NCBI GenBank assembly: GCA_949840475.1
Contig: CATKXA010000025.1
Coordinates: forward strand, 1-11,262
Reading direction: 5' to 3'
Origin: an uncultured Thermoanaerobacterales bacterium
Lineage (GTDB): Bacteria; Bacillota; Clostridia; Christensenellales; UBA1242
DNA: 11,262 nucleotides
Position 1 is the stretch's first letter. The number at the start of each line of letters is the position of its first letter. The position numbers and the translations under genes are program-made. Below are positions 1 to 6,501 of the stretch, piece after piece. The notes under the pieces are model-generated. The model saw only the letters and a program-made list of their open reading frames with translations, did not search any database and was not told the origin of the DNA.

Positions 1-1
1 T

Positions 2-415
2 GTTGGGCTTGGCGGGCTTTTAATGGGTTTTGGTGCTGTGACTATTAGATGCACGAGTGAAGGTAATACACCGACTGAAATTATTTTTTATATAATTTAT
101 ACTGTGCTTATAATCTTTGCTATAGTTGGGCTTGTGAAACTTATTTATAAGTTTTGTTTGGTCGGGAAGAGTAAAAAAAGGACTGTAACAATCAATGGCA
201 ATAAAGTCCCTGCTACAAAAGACGGTAAACCAGATTATTCATTTTTAGTTGGCAAAAGTGGGGAGGTTGTGAGCGACCTTAGACCTATAGGTAAAGCGAA
301 TATTGAGGGGCGAATTTTTGAGGTTAATTCTGACAAAGAGTATATTTATACTGGTACAATAATAACAGTCGTTAAAATTGAAGACCAAAGAATAATTGTT
401 AAAAAGAAGGGTTAA
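2..415 (+). CDS. NfeD-family membrane protein, C-terminal part (5' end outside window)
   Basis: The reading frame is open from base 2 to the TAA at 413-415 with no stop before the window edge, so the gene is almost certainly cut at its 5' end; the internal ATG at 23 has no ribosome binding site and is unlikely to be the start. The visible part begins with a glycine-rich hydrophobic stretch (GLGGLLMGFG), then one clear membrane helix (IIFYIIYTVLIIFAIVGLV), then a basic linker and a roughly 65-residue soluble domain. That domain carries the NfeD C-terminal OB-fold pattern: GKSGEVVSDLRPIGKANI, a central EGRIFEV strand, and a closing VVKIEDQRIIVKKKG. In this family the OB domain is cytoplasmic and the protein works with flotillin-like SPFH proteins. 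The flotillin gene starts 3 bases after this stop, which strongly supports the call. Which NfeD subtype it is (with or without an N-terminal ClpP-like protease domain) cannot be decided here. Confidence 0.85.
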   Translation, partial: VGLGGLLMGFGAVTIRCTSEGNTPTEIIFYIIYTVLIIFAIVGLVKLIYKFCLVGKSKKRTVTINGNKVPATKDGKPDYSFLVGKSGEVVSDLRPIGKANIEGRIFEVNSDKEYIYTGTIITVVKIEDQRIIVKKKG

Positions 416-418
416 TTT

Positions 419-1489
419 ATGATGAATATGAATTTTGAAGCAATGTTATGTAAATTAAGTGTTGGCTGGATAGTGGGCCTTAGTGTTGGCAGTGCTGTCT
501 TGCTAGGTTTGCTTATAACATTTTTATGCTTAGTTCCGCTAAGGCTTTGGTTCAGAGCGGTGGTTTCTGGTGCTTATGTTCCAATGAGCAAGCTTATTGG
601 TATGAAAATGCGTAAAGTTGATGTTAATAAAATTGTTTTAACATATATTACTGCTAGAAAAGCAGGTCTAACATTATCTATAGATGAGCTAGAAACTCAT
701 TACATGGCAAACGGCGATGTTGAAAGAGTTGTTAAAGCACTGATTTCTGCACACTCTGCAAACATGGATTTGTCCGTTCAAACTGCAAAAGCTATTGACC
801 TTGCTGGTCGTGACGTTTATCAAGCGGTTAGAACAAGTGTCGTTCCTAAAATTATTGAAACTCCAGTTGTTTCTGCCATGGCAAAAGACGGTATTGAACT
901 AAAAGTTAAAGCTAAAGTTACAGTTATTTCAAACATGCACATGCAGATTTTTGGTGCGGGCGAGGAAACTATTATTGCCCGTGTTGGTGAAGGTGTCGTA
1001 ACAACTGTTGGTTCTGCTGCCAGCCATAAAATAGTGCTTGAAAACCCAGACCTTATTTCTTCAACAGTGCTAAATAAAGGTCTAGATACTGGTACTGCTT
1101 ACGAAATTGTGTCTATCGACATTGCGGATATCGACGTTGGTAGAAACATTGGTGCTGAGCTAGAAATTGCTAACGCCGAAGCAGATAAGCGTATTGCACA
1201 AGCCAAAGCTGAGGAAAGAAAATGTATGGCTATTGCAACAGAAAACGAAATGAAAGCTAAAGTTCAAGAGATGAAGGCTATGGTTGTTCAAGCCGAAGCT
1301 GAAGTTCCAAAGGCACTTGCAAAAGCTCTAAATAGCGGTAAAATGTCGGCAATGGATTATTACAATATGAAAAATGTGCAGGCAGACACTGCTATGCGTA
1401 AAGCACTAAGTGGCGAGGGAGACGATAAGAGCTCAAATGATTTTGCTGGCTCTACTGCAAACAAACCTCGTTCTAATTTCAAAATTTAA
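419..1489 (+). CDS. floA: Flotillin-like protein FloA
   Basis: FloA is a bacterial flotillin: a membrane-anchored SPFH protein that forms oligomeric foci in functional membrane microdomains and affects membrane fluidity and protein complex assembly. The 356-residue product has one hydrophobic anchor near residues 17-40. An SPFH/band-7 region follows, with the highly conserved block TSVVPKIIETPVVSAMAKDG (about 139-158) and then GAGEETIIARVGEGVVTTVG (about 179-198). A heptad-like Ala/Glu/Lys coiled coil covers about 245-305 (AELEIANAEADKRIAQAKAE), then a polar tail. This is slightly longer than the about 331 residues of B. subtilis FloA, mainly at the tail. ATGs at 419, 422 and 428 are all possible; the AAGAAGGG at 404-411 best fits 419 or 422. 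It is 3 bases after nfeD and 11 before the next gene, so all three are probably cotranscribed. The identification is firm; the exact start is not. Confidence 0.95.
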   Translation: MMNMNFEAMLCKLSVGWIVGLSVGSAVLLGLLITFLCLVPLRLWFRAVVSGAYVPMSKLIGMKMRKVDVNKIVLTYITARKAGLTLSIDELETHYMANGDVERVVKALISAHSANMDLSVQTAKAIDLAGRDVYQAVRTSVVPKIIETPVVSAMAKDGIELKVKAKVTVISNMHMQIFGAGEETIIARVGEGVVTTVGSAASHKIVLENPDLISSTVLNKGLDTGTAYEIVSIDIADIDVGRNIGAELEIANAEADKRIAQAKAEERKCMAIATENEMKAKVQEMKAMVVQAEAEVPKALAKALNSGKMSAMDYYNMKNVQADTAMRKALSGEGDDKSSNDFAGSTANKPRSNFKI

Positions 1490-1500
1490 AAGGAAATAAA

Positions 1501-2373
1501 ATGGGAACAGTTGAGATAATTATAATCGCTGTTTTGGTTGGGCTGGTATTTTTTAGCTTGTGTGCAATATGGTTTGCTTCTATAAAAAAGAAGAAGGCTG
1601 AGACAAAGAAAGATGATAGCAATGCCAAAGTTGAGCCTGTTTATAAAAAGCAAGATGAGCAAGGCAAAAAGGTAGAAGAGAGTAAGCAAGAAGAGCCTAA
1701 GAAAAAAGAGGGCTTTAAGATTATCAGGAAAAAGTCTGAGGTTAAAATCAATAAAAAAGCACTTAAGACTGGAAGCCGTAACCCAACAGTGACCAAGGTG
1801 TTTGTTGGGGGCAAGAATGTCGAAGAGGAACAAAAGGCTGAAGCTATACGAATAGCAGAGCAAAACTTAAAAGCAGAGCAACTTCGTGAGGCACAAAGAC
1901 TTGCTGGTTTTGAAGATATGCCTTTTGGAGCTAGAGAAAATAGCATTGAAACAACGACAACTAACGGCGAGTTTAGTATTAAGGCTCCTATTGGAATGCC
2001 CAATAGAGCCCCAATCATTGGGGATAGAACTAACTTTGCGTCGCACTTAAATGTGTCTGATGACGGTAATGTTTCGGGCGTGTCGGGCATTGGTATCGCT
2101 AAAGTTATAGAAGAAACTCAAAGGCAAGCGAATAGGGTGGACGATAGCACCGAGCAAATGGTCAGAAATGTAAGAAGAAATATGCTTGGCGATAACTCGT
2201 TTGAACCAGATGACATTTTTGAAATGTTAAGAAATAGGCGTATGGGAGGCTATGAGCCAGAAGTTCAAAGTAATAAAAAGCAAACGCTAAAAGATAGAGC
2301 AAAAAAGCTTGATGCTGAAACACTAATAATAGCAGACGCTATCAGTAAGCCAAAGTCAACTACGAAAAAATAA
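1501..2373 (+). CDS. Unknown single-pass membrane protein in the nfeD-floA operon
   Basis: I do not recognise this 290-residue protein. It starts at an ATG preceded by AAAGGAAA (1489-1496). Residues about 4-27 are one hydrophobic helix (EIIIIAVLVGLVFFSLCAIW) followed by KKKK, which predicts a short outside N-terminus and a cytoplasmic body. Residues 29-90 are extremely rich in Lys and Glu and probably disordered. Residues about 108-135 look like a short amphipathic Ala/Glu/Lys helix or coiled coil (EEEQKAEAIRIAEQNLKAEQ). Residues 160-200 are Gly/Pro/Asn-rich, and 200-285 are again charged and helical. The gene sits 11 bases after floA and ends directly at a terminator, so it is the last gene of the operon. 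That context suggests a partner of the flotillin/NfeD membrane complex, which is inference only. The third gene of the B. subtilis operon (yqfB) encodes a much shorter protein and shows no obvious resemblance. Confidence 0.8.
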   Translation: MGTVEIIIIAVLVGLVFFSLCAIWFASIKKKKAETKKDDSNAKVEPVYKKQDEQGKKVEESKQEEPKKKEGFKIIRKKSEVKINKKALKTGSRNPTVTKVFVGGKNVEEEQKAEAIRIAEQNLKAEQLREAQRLAGFEDMPFGARENSIETTTTNGEFSIKAPIGMPNRAPIIGDRTNFASHLNVSDDGNVSGVSGIGIAKVIEETQRQANRVDDSTEQMVRNVRRNMLGDNSFEPDDIFEMLRNRRMGGYEPEVQSNKKQTLKDRAKKLDAETLIIADAISKPKSTTKK

Positions 2374-2396
2374 AAAGCCGAGATAATCGGCTTTTT
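2372..2396. terminator. Bidirectional intrinsic terminator between convergent genes
   Basis: A 10-bp perfect stem AAAAAGCCGA / TCGGCTTTTT encloses the 5-base loop GATAA and overlaps the stop codon of the upstream gene. A T-rich tail follows on the + strand (TTTTTATTT). On the - strand the complementary A-run next to the stop codon supplies another T-tract. The hairpin can therefore end both the nfeD-floA operon and the acetyltransferase gene on the other strand, whose stop is at 2403. Confidence 0.9.
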
Positions 2397-2402
2397 ATTT
2401 AT

Positions 2403-3064
2403 CTATTCTGGACAAGGCAGTTCATTTTGCTCTCTATATTTTAAATCGGAATATTTCCACACGTTAATATTGCGATTATAACGAGCATATTTCATTGTTA
2501 TGTAGTGTTCGTCACATTCTTCTGGTTGGATATAAAAATTGAGTTTGCTGTACAGATTTAATGCCAAAGGATTATCTTTGTAGACTTTTAAAGTTACAGA
2601 CCAAATATCTATTTGTTTTAGAATTTTTCTTATGATAGCTGTACCTATACCTAATCCTCTAGCTTCTTTATCTATACACAAATATCTAAGAATAGCTGAA
2701 GTTCTATAAGTTCCACCATATGGACTTTCTTTTCTTCTGGTGCTTGCAAATTTAGTAAACCAACAACTTGGTCGTTGTGTACTATCATTTGGTAGTTTCC
2801 GCTACTTAGCATTTTTGCAAAACTTTTGCCTTGTCTAGCGTCATTCCATTTTCCATAATGATTTTCAAAGTAGCCTTTAAAGTTGTCTTTATGTAATTGC
2901 CAAAAATAGTCATAGTAATTTTCATCATAAGGAACAACCTCACAAAACTTTTGCTCCATACGGTCTACCATTTCATAAAGTTCATCTTGCTTAGATACAT
3001 AAAGCTGTCTTTGTTGTCTGCGATAACATTTCTCAAGACTTAAATTTTGATCATTTTCTCTCAT
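2403..3064 (-). pseudogene. GNAT-family N-acetyltransferase, broken by a -1 frameshift
   Basis: Two - strand frames together make one GNAT protein of about 220 residues. The first frame, from ATG at 3064, carries the N-terminal part up to VVGLLNLQAPEEKK, then runs out at a stop near 2672 (…LFLDICV). The correct continuation lies in the other frame: ESPYGGTYRTSAILRYLCID then KEARGLGIGTAIIRKIL, which holds the acetyl-CoA-binding motif A (RGLGIG), followed by DNPLALNLYSKLNFY (motif B). The frames join smoothly if one A is restored in the - strand A-rich run GAAGAAAAGAAAGTCC (around 2724-2738). No classical slippery heptamer in the right phase is present, so a single-base deletion or a sequencing/assembly error is more likely than programmed frameshifting. 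Substrate is unknown. An extended -10 promoter lies immediately upstream. If the deletion is real, the product lacks its CoA site and should be inactive. Confidence 0.85.
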
Positions 3065-3070
3065 ATATAT

Positions 3071-3099
3071 ATTATATCATAAACGTAAGGTTTTGTAAA
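3071..3099 (-). promoter_or_regulatory. SigA-type promoter of the frameshifted acetyltransferase (leaderless geometry)
   Basis: On the - strand there is TTTACA (3099-3094, 5 of 6 to consensus), a 17-bp spacer, and TATAAT (3076-3071) with an upstream TG giving an extended -10. Transcription would begin about 6-7 bases later, at or next to the ATG at 3064. There is no Shine-Dalgarno sequence, and an in-frame TGA five codons upstream blocks any longer start. Confidence 0.65.
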
Positions 3100-3128
3100 T
3101 ATTTAAAATTTAACTCGTTCGAACATTA

Positions 3129-4271
3129 TTATTTGGTGTCAATTTCAATCAAGGCTTCGATGTAGCAGTCAATTCTAACTCTTGTGCCTTCTTTAGAGGT
3201 TGTGAAAGTGGTGTTTTTGACATCTGCATCAGTTGGTAAGGTCGTTAACAGCTTGTCTTTTAGCTGGTTGTTTATCTTATCTTTAATGTCGTCGTAAGGA
3301 ACTTTGGTTGTTTCGGCAATAAGCTCTTTGTAAGTTGTTCTTCTGACTTTAATTGGTAAAATCAGGTTGAAAAATAGGTAGTTGCATTTTGTTTGGCTCT
3401 CGTATAAAGTATAGCCAACATTATTATTTGAATTGAGTTTGAGTCCGAACAATTCAATGTTATTTACAACCTTAGTCTTGCCGCTTTGTTTGTAAGTGGT
3501 TTGGTTTTCATTATAAATATAAGTGTCGTGATAAAAAGCCCTTATTTTAATGCTCGCACAAACGTCTTTACCATTTTCTTGCTCAACCAGTGTGTCGCCA
3601 GCTAGTACAATGTCGCCATTTTTTACTAATAGTTTTCCACTGGTAACATCGGTAGATAGTATAATTCCGCTCGCAGGTGCGACAAGCCTTGTTTTAGTTG
3701 AGGTGTTTAGCTTTGCCTCAACTATGTCTAAATAAACTCTAACACCTTCAATTCTAAGTGTTGCTCCGGCGACCTGCTTGAAGTTTAACATTAAGATTTT
3801 TTCAAGATCGCGAGAGTTTATTAGCGATGACTTTTTAGCACCTGTTTTTATGCCGTTGTTTTCTAATATCTCAAAAAGTTTTTGTTTGTTTTTACTAGAA
3901 TAGATACAATTTTCGCCGTTGGCACAAACATGGCTCGTGTCGCAAAGTATAATTTCTGTTACATTATTGGTAAAAGTGAAGCAGCATAAAAGACAAGTAA
4001 TAATGCCGAGCGTTATGCCAATTTTAGTAAAGATTGAGCGAGCAATATTTGCTAGCCCCTTATATTTAACTATTTCGACCTTATATTTGCTGTAAAGTTC
4101 GCTTTTTTTAAATGTTTTAAAATCTTTTGCTGAGAGTTCTATGTGCAGCGTTGTTGTTGAGTCGCGAGATATATTATATAGTGGAATGTTTTTGCTTTCA
4201 AAAAACTCAAGCACATGGTGCAAGTTGAGTCCAGATATTTTTATTTTATATGAACTGATATTTTTGTTCAT
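3129..4271 (-). CDS. yqfD: Sporulation protein YqfD
   Basis: A 380-residue membrane protein of the YqfD family (known in B. subtilis as a mother-cell sporulation protein needed for the stage IV, cortex/coat period). It shows the family layout: a soluble N-terminal region (SSYKIKISGLNLHHVLEF…, residues 6-70), a KGL motif, one membrane helix at about 82-102, then a large extracytoplasmic region. That region has the FEILENNGIKTGAKKSSLIN, LRIEGVRVYLDIVEA and LVAPASGIILSTDVTSGKLL blocks typical of the family, and a C-terminal VRIDCYIEALIEI strand. I chose the ATG at 4271 because AAGGAGA (4283-4277) lies 5 bases upstream; a TTG at 4289 would add six residues but places the ribosome site inside the gene. 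That ribosome site overlaps the yqfC stop codon, so the two genes are probably translationally coupled. Function of the family is poorly defined biochemically. Confidence 0.9.
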   Translation of the reverse strand: MNKNISSYKIKISGLNLHHVLEFFESKNIPLYNISRDSTTTLHIELSAKDFKTFKKSELYSKYKVEIVKYKGLANIARSIFTKIGITLGIITCLLCCFTFTNNVTEIILCDTSHVCANGENCIYSSKNKQKLFEILENNGIKTGAKKSSLINSRDLEKILMLNFKQVAGATLRIEGVRVYLDIVEAKLNTSTKTRLVAPASGIILSTDVTSGKLLVKNGDIVLAGDTLVEQENGKDVCASIKIRAFYHDTYIYNENQTTYKQSGKTKVVNNIELFGLKLNSNNNVGYTLYESQTKCNYLFFNLILPIKVRRTTYKELIAETTKVPYDDIKDKINNQLKDKLLTTLPTDADVKNTTFTTSKEGTRVRIDCYIEALIEIDTK

Positions 4272-4281
4272 AGTTTTCTCC

Positions 4282-4542
4282 TTAAACAAAATTGACTGTG
4301 GAAATACTGCCGAGAATGCTTATTTCTCGGTGAGATAGCTCTTTAATTGTTAGGTTGTTGCCAAGAATTTCAATTCGTCTTCCATCAATTAATAGTAAAA
4401 CAATGCGGGCGATTGATAGTTCGTATACTTTTTTATAGCCTTCAACAACAATTCCGTTGTCTGGAGAGATATAACAAAAAGACTGATTTGTGATGCCTTG
4501 CTCAATGCCAAGAGCTTTGGCTGTTTCATTTAAAAATCCCAT
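4282..4542 (-). CDS. yqfC: Sporulation protein YqfC (YabP/YqfC family)
   Basis: An 86-residue soluble protein of the YabP/YqfC family. The diagnostic pattern is GYKKVYELSIARIVLLLIDG (residues 35-54), then RIEILGNNLTIKELSHREISILGSISTVNF, a set of alternating beta strands ending in the I-x-I-x-G-x-I-x-x-[IV]-x-F signature. The ATG at 4542 has AAGGAG (4553-4548) 5 bases upstream; a longer reading frame to 4590 lacks a ribosome site and would start within the predicted promoter. Its TAA (4284-4282) overlaps the Shine-Dalgarno of yqfD, the same tight pairing seen in other spore formers. The upstream promoter resembles the SigE type, agreeing with the mother-cell role known for this pair in B. subtilis. 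Confidence 0.9.
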   Translation of the reverse strand: MGFLNETAKALGIEQGITNQSFCYISPDNGIVVEGYKKVYELSIARIVLLLIDGRRIEILGNNLTIKELSHREISILGSISTVNFV

Positions 4543-4566
4543 AGTTACTCCTTGAGTGTTTGTTAA

Positions 4567-4595
4567 AGTATATGTAAAAGTGTGGTTCAAAATGC
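4567..4595 (-). promoter_or_regulatory. SigE-like promoter of yqfC-yqfD
   Basis: On the - strand GCATTTT (4595-4589) is followed after exactly 14 bases by CATATACT (4574-4567). Compared with the B. subtilis SigE consensus as I remember it (-35 KMATATT, spacer 13-15, -10 CATACAMT), this matches 6 of 7 and 7 of 8 positions. The predicted start near 4560 leaves about 18 bases of leader containing the AAGGAG site of yqfC. No good SigA -10 box lies in the same place. Confidence 0.55.
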
Positions 4596-4596
4596 C

Positions 4597-4625
4597 TTGA
4601 CAAATTTTTGAAGCTTTGTCACAAT
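4597..4625 (+). promoter_or_regulatory. Possible SigA promoter of ybeY
   Basis: Perfect -35 TTGACA (4597-4602), 17-bp spacer, then CACAAT (4620-4625, 4 of 6) preceded by TG (4617-4618), an extended -10. Predicted start is near 4632, right at the GAGG ribosome site, so the leader would be only about 9 bases. It lies back to back with the SigE-like yqfC promoter. Confidence 0.45.
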
Positions 4626-4640
4626 AATATTGAGGTAATT

Positions 4641-5108
4641 ATGAAAGTAGAATTTGTTGGTGAAAAAATAAAACTTGGAATGAAACTAAAAATAAAAAAA
4701 GCCATTTTATGTACGCTTGGGCATATAGGGCAAGATAGTAAGAATCTGGCGGTTGCGGTGTCTTTTATGGGCATGGAAGATATGAAGGAGTTAAACAATC
4801 GCACGAGAGGGATAAACAAGGTTACAGACGTGTTGAGCTTTCCCAATTTTTCTTTAAAAGCGGGGGATTTAATTGATTTAAAAGACGAGGCAAACTACAC
4901 TGCAGGCTATGTGTTTTTGGGAGATATGGCTATATGTATGACTCAAGCACAGTTGCAGGCAGAAGAGTACAATTTGCCTTTAATTAGCGAAGTAATCAAG
5001 CTTGTTGTTCATAGTACTTTGCATTTAATGGGGTATGACCATATTCAAGATACGGATTACGCTGTTATGAATGAAAAAGAAAAACAAATAGCTGAAAAAA
5101 TAAAATAA
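4641..5108 (+). CDS. ybeY: Endoribonuclease YbeY (16S rRNA maturation)
   Basis: YbeY is a zinc-dependent single-strand RNA endonuclease acting in 16S rRNA 3'-end maturation and ribosome quality control. The 155-residue product has the family signature HSTLHLMGYDH, giving zinc ligands His124, His128 and His134; the usual HG is HS here. It also has the upstream motif LNNRTRGINKVTDVLSFP (51-68) and the LGDMAICM strand (93-100). Length is typical of the family. ATG at 4641 is chosen because TGAGG (4631-4635) lies 5 bases upstream; the start at 4608 would add 11 unconserved residues and has no ribosome site. The next gene, era, is also a ribosome-assembly factor and begins 77 bases downstream with its own promoter. 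In Bacillus ybeY follows phoH and pgpH; here it is preceded by divergent yqfC. Confidence 0.95.
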   Translation: MKVEFVGEKIKLGMKLKIKKAILCTLGHIGQDSKNLAVAVSFMGMEDMKELNNRTRGINKVTDVLSFPNFSLKAGDLIDLKDEANYTAGYVFLGDMAICMTQAQLQAEEYNLPLISEVIKLVVHSTLHLMGYDHIQDTDYAVMNEKEKQIAEKIK

Positions 5109-5156
5109 AAACATTACTAAATCATGCTTTTTTTGTTTATGATAAAAGCTTGGTTG

Positions 5157-5165
5157 TGCTATAAT
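5157..5165 (+). promoter_or_regulatory. Extended -10 promoter of era
   Basis: TGCTATAAT combines a perfect -10 hexamer (5160-5165) with the TGn extension. No convincing -35 is present (best TTTATG at 5136-5141). The predicted start near 5172 falls on the AGGAGA ribosome site (5172-5177), so the leader would be about 14 bases. Confidence 0.55.
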
Positions 5166-5185
5166 AAATATAGGAGAAAAAAATA

Positions 5186-6073
5186 TTGTTTAAGTCTGGA
5201 TTTGTTGCAATAATTGGTAAGCCAAGCGTAGGGAAAAGCACGCTTGTTAATGCTTTGGTTGGTCAAAAAATAGCAATAACAAGCCCAAAACCACAAACCA
5301 CGAGAAATAAAATCATAGGCATAAAAAATGGAGACGGTTACCAAATTATCTTTGTTGATACGCCAGGCATGCACAACGGAGAAAGCAAGCTGTCTTCATA
5401 TCTAAAAAAGTCGGTAGAAACTGCAACTAACGATGTAGATGCTATATTAATTGTGCTTTCTGCCAGTAACATCAATTCAGTAGATTATGATATTCTAGAA
5501 AAGTATAAAAATACTAAAACGCCAGTATTTGTTGTAATAAATAAGATTGATATGTCCTCATTTGAAAAACTTTATCCCGTTTTAAGTAGGCTCAATGAAT
5601 ATAGTTTTGTGAAAAAATTTATAACTATAAGTGCATTGAAACAAAAAAACATAGACGAAATTGTTTCTAGCGTATTGCAAGTTTTGCCTGAGGGGCCGGC
5701 GTACTTTGATGAGAGTGAGGTAACAGATAAATCGGTAAGATTTATGACTTCAGAAATCATTAGGGAAAAAGCACTATTATTTTTAAAACAAGAACTCCCA
5801 CATGGTATTGCTATAGATATAATAAAGTTTAAAGAACAGCCAAAGAAAGTAGATATTAATGCTGATATTATCTGTGAAAGTGATAGGCATAAAGAAATTA
5901 TCATTGGCTCGGGTGGGGCAATGATTAAAAAGATTGGAACCAGTGCAAGAATTGAGATTGAAAAACTTGTAGAGAAGCCTGTAAATTTACAACTTTTTGT
6001 TAAAGTACGAGCAGATTGGAAGCAAAATTCCAATATGCTTGCAGACTTAGGGTACAACATTAAAGATTTATAA
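5186..6073 (+). CDS. era: GTPase Era
   Basis: Era is an essential GTPase that binds the 3' end of 16S rRNA and helps 30S subunit assembly. The 295-residue product has all GTPase motifs: G1 GKPSVGKST (11-19, usually GRPNVGKST), the switch-I block SPKPQTTRNKI (33-43), G3 DTPGMH (58-63), G4 NKID (119-122) and G5 SAL (149-151). The C-terminal KH RNA-binding domain follows, with RHKEIIIGSGGAMIKKIGTS (234-253), and the closing VKVRADWKQNSNMLADLGY is typical of Era. Full length for the family. The start is a TTG at 5186 with AGGAGA 8 bases upstream; the protein begins exactly where Era proteins normally do (MFKSGFVAIIGKP). It lies downstream of ybeY and upstream of recO, as in many Firmicutes but without dgkA and cdd between. 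Confidence 0.96.
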   Translation: MFKSGFVAIIGKPSVGKSTLVNALVGQKIAITSPKPQTTRNKIIGIKNGDGYQIIFVDTPGMHNGESKLSSYLKKSVETATNDVDAILIVLSASNINSVDYDILEKYKNTKTPVFVVINKIDMSSFEKLYPVLSRLNEYSFVKKFITISALKQKNIDEIVSSVLQVLPEGPAYFDESEVTDKSVRFMTSEIIREKALLFLKQELPHGIAIDIIKFKEQPKKVDINADIICESDRHKEIIIGSGGAMIKKIGTSARIEIEKLVEKPVNLQLFVKVRADWKQNSNMLADLGYNIKDL

Positions 6074-6246
6074 ACTCCAGTAATATTGGGATATTCACGG
6101 TATTATGTCTGGCGAGTGTATTGTGCTATGTCACACATAACTATGTAGTCAAATGGAGAAATAACAAATTATATGGCATATTATAATAGTGATGTTTAAA
6201 ACTTCAAATATGGTAAATAATTTAAGCATATAAGGGGGATTTACTC

Positions 6247-6477
6247 ATGAATGAAAAAGAAAATCTTAGAGCAATAAATAAATTAGAAGAAGGTCTTAAC
6301 ACTTCTTGGGATTTGTTTTTATATGGATATAAATCTCCTGATGGCGACAAGCGTAAAGATATAAAACCGGGTGACATACGTACTTACGGTACTATTGTAG
6401 GTCAACGTGAAGTTAGGCAGGCTAGAATTGCTCAAATGCAAAATCAAGCAGGTTTAGGTGAAAGAGGCTTGGATTAA
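6247..6477 (+). CDS. Small hypothetical protein between era and recO
   Basis: A 76-residue soluble, very polar protein I do not recognise. It starts at an ATG 8 bases after a strong ribosome site (AAGGGGG, 6232-6238), and a TATAAT lies at 6182-6187, which argues that it is really expressed. There is no signal peptide or membrane segment. The N-terminal third looks helical (NEKENLRAINKLEEGLNTSWDLFLYGY), the middle is PDGDKRKDIKPGDIRTYGTI, and the end is Arg/Gln-rich (REVRQARIAQMQNQAGLGERG). Many Firmicutes carry a small YqzL-like gene at this position between era and recO. The W-x-x-F-x-x-x-G stretch is only faintly similar to YqzL, so I do not transfer that name. Its stop is 24 bases before recO, suggesting one transcript. 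Confidence 0.7.
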   Translation: MNEKENLRAINKLEEGLNTSWDLFLYGYKSPDGDKRKDIKPGDIRTYGTIVGQREVRQARIAQMQNQAGLGERGLD

Positions 6478-6501
6478 TATTTATTTTGCAAAGGAAAAGA
6501 T

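Noticed and set aside
1486..1863. Open frame of 125 codons on the - strand opposite the third operon gene
   Set aside because: It lies fully inside a well-supported + strand gene, has low-complexity Leu/Phe-rich content produced by the reverse complement of Lys/Glu codons, and no ribosome site.
1641..2090. Open frame of 149 codons on the - strand
   Set aside because: Antisense shadow of the same gene; Ser/Leu-rich with no domain or start signal.
2724..2738. Programmed -1 frameshift in the acetyltransferase
   Set aside because: The A-rich run does not form a properly phased X XXY YYZ heptamer and no clear downstream stem or upstream Shine-Dalgarno-like stimulator was seen; mutation or sequence error is simpler.
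3117..3124. GTTCGAAC palindrome after yqfD as a terminator
   Set aside because: Only 8 bases with no loop and no T-run on either strand; too short to act as an intrinsic terminator.
5572..6060. Open frame of 162 codons antisense to era
   Set aside because: Shadow of the Era coding sequence, which has all family motifs; no ribosome site on the - strand.
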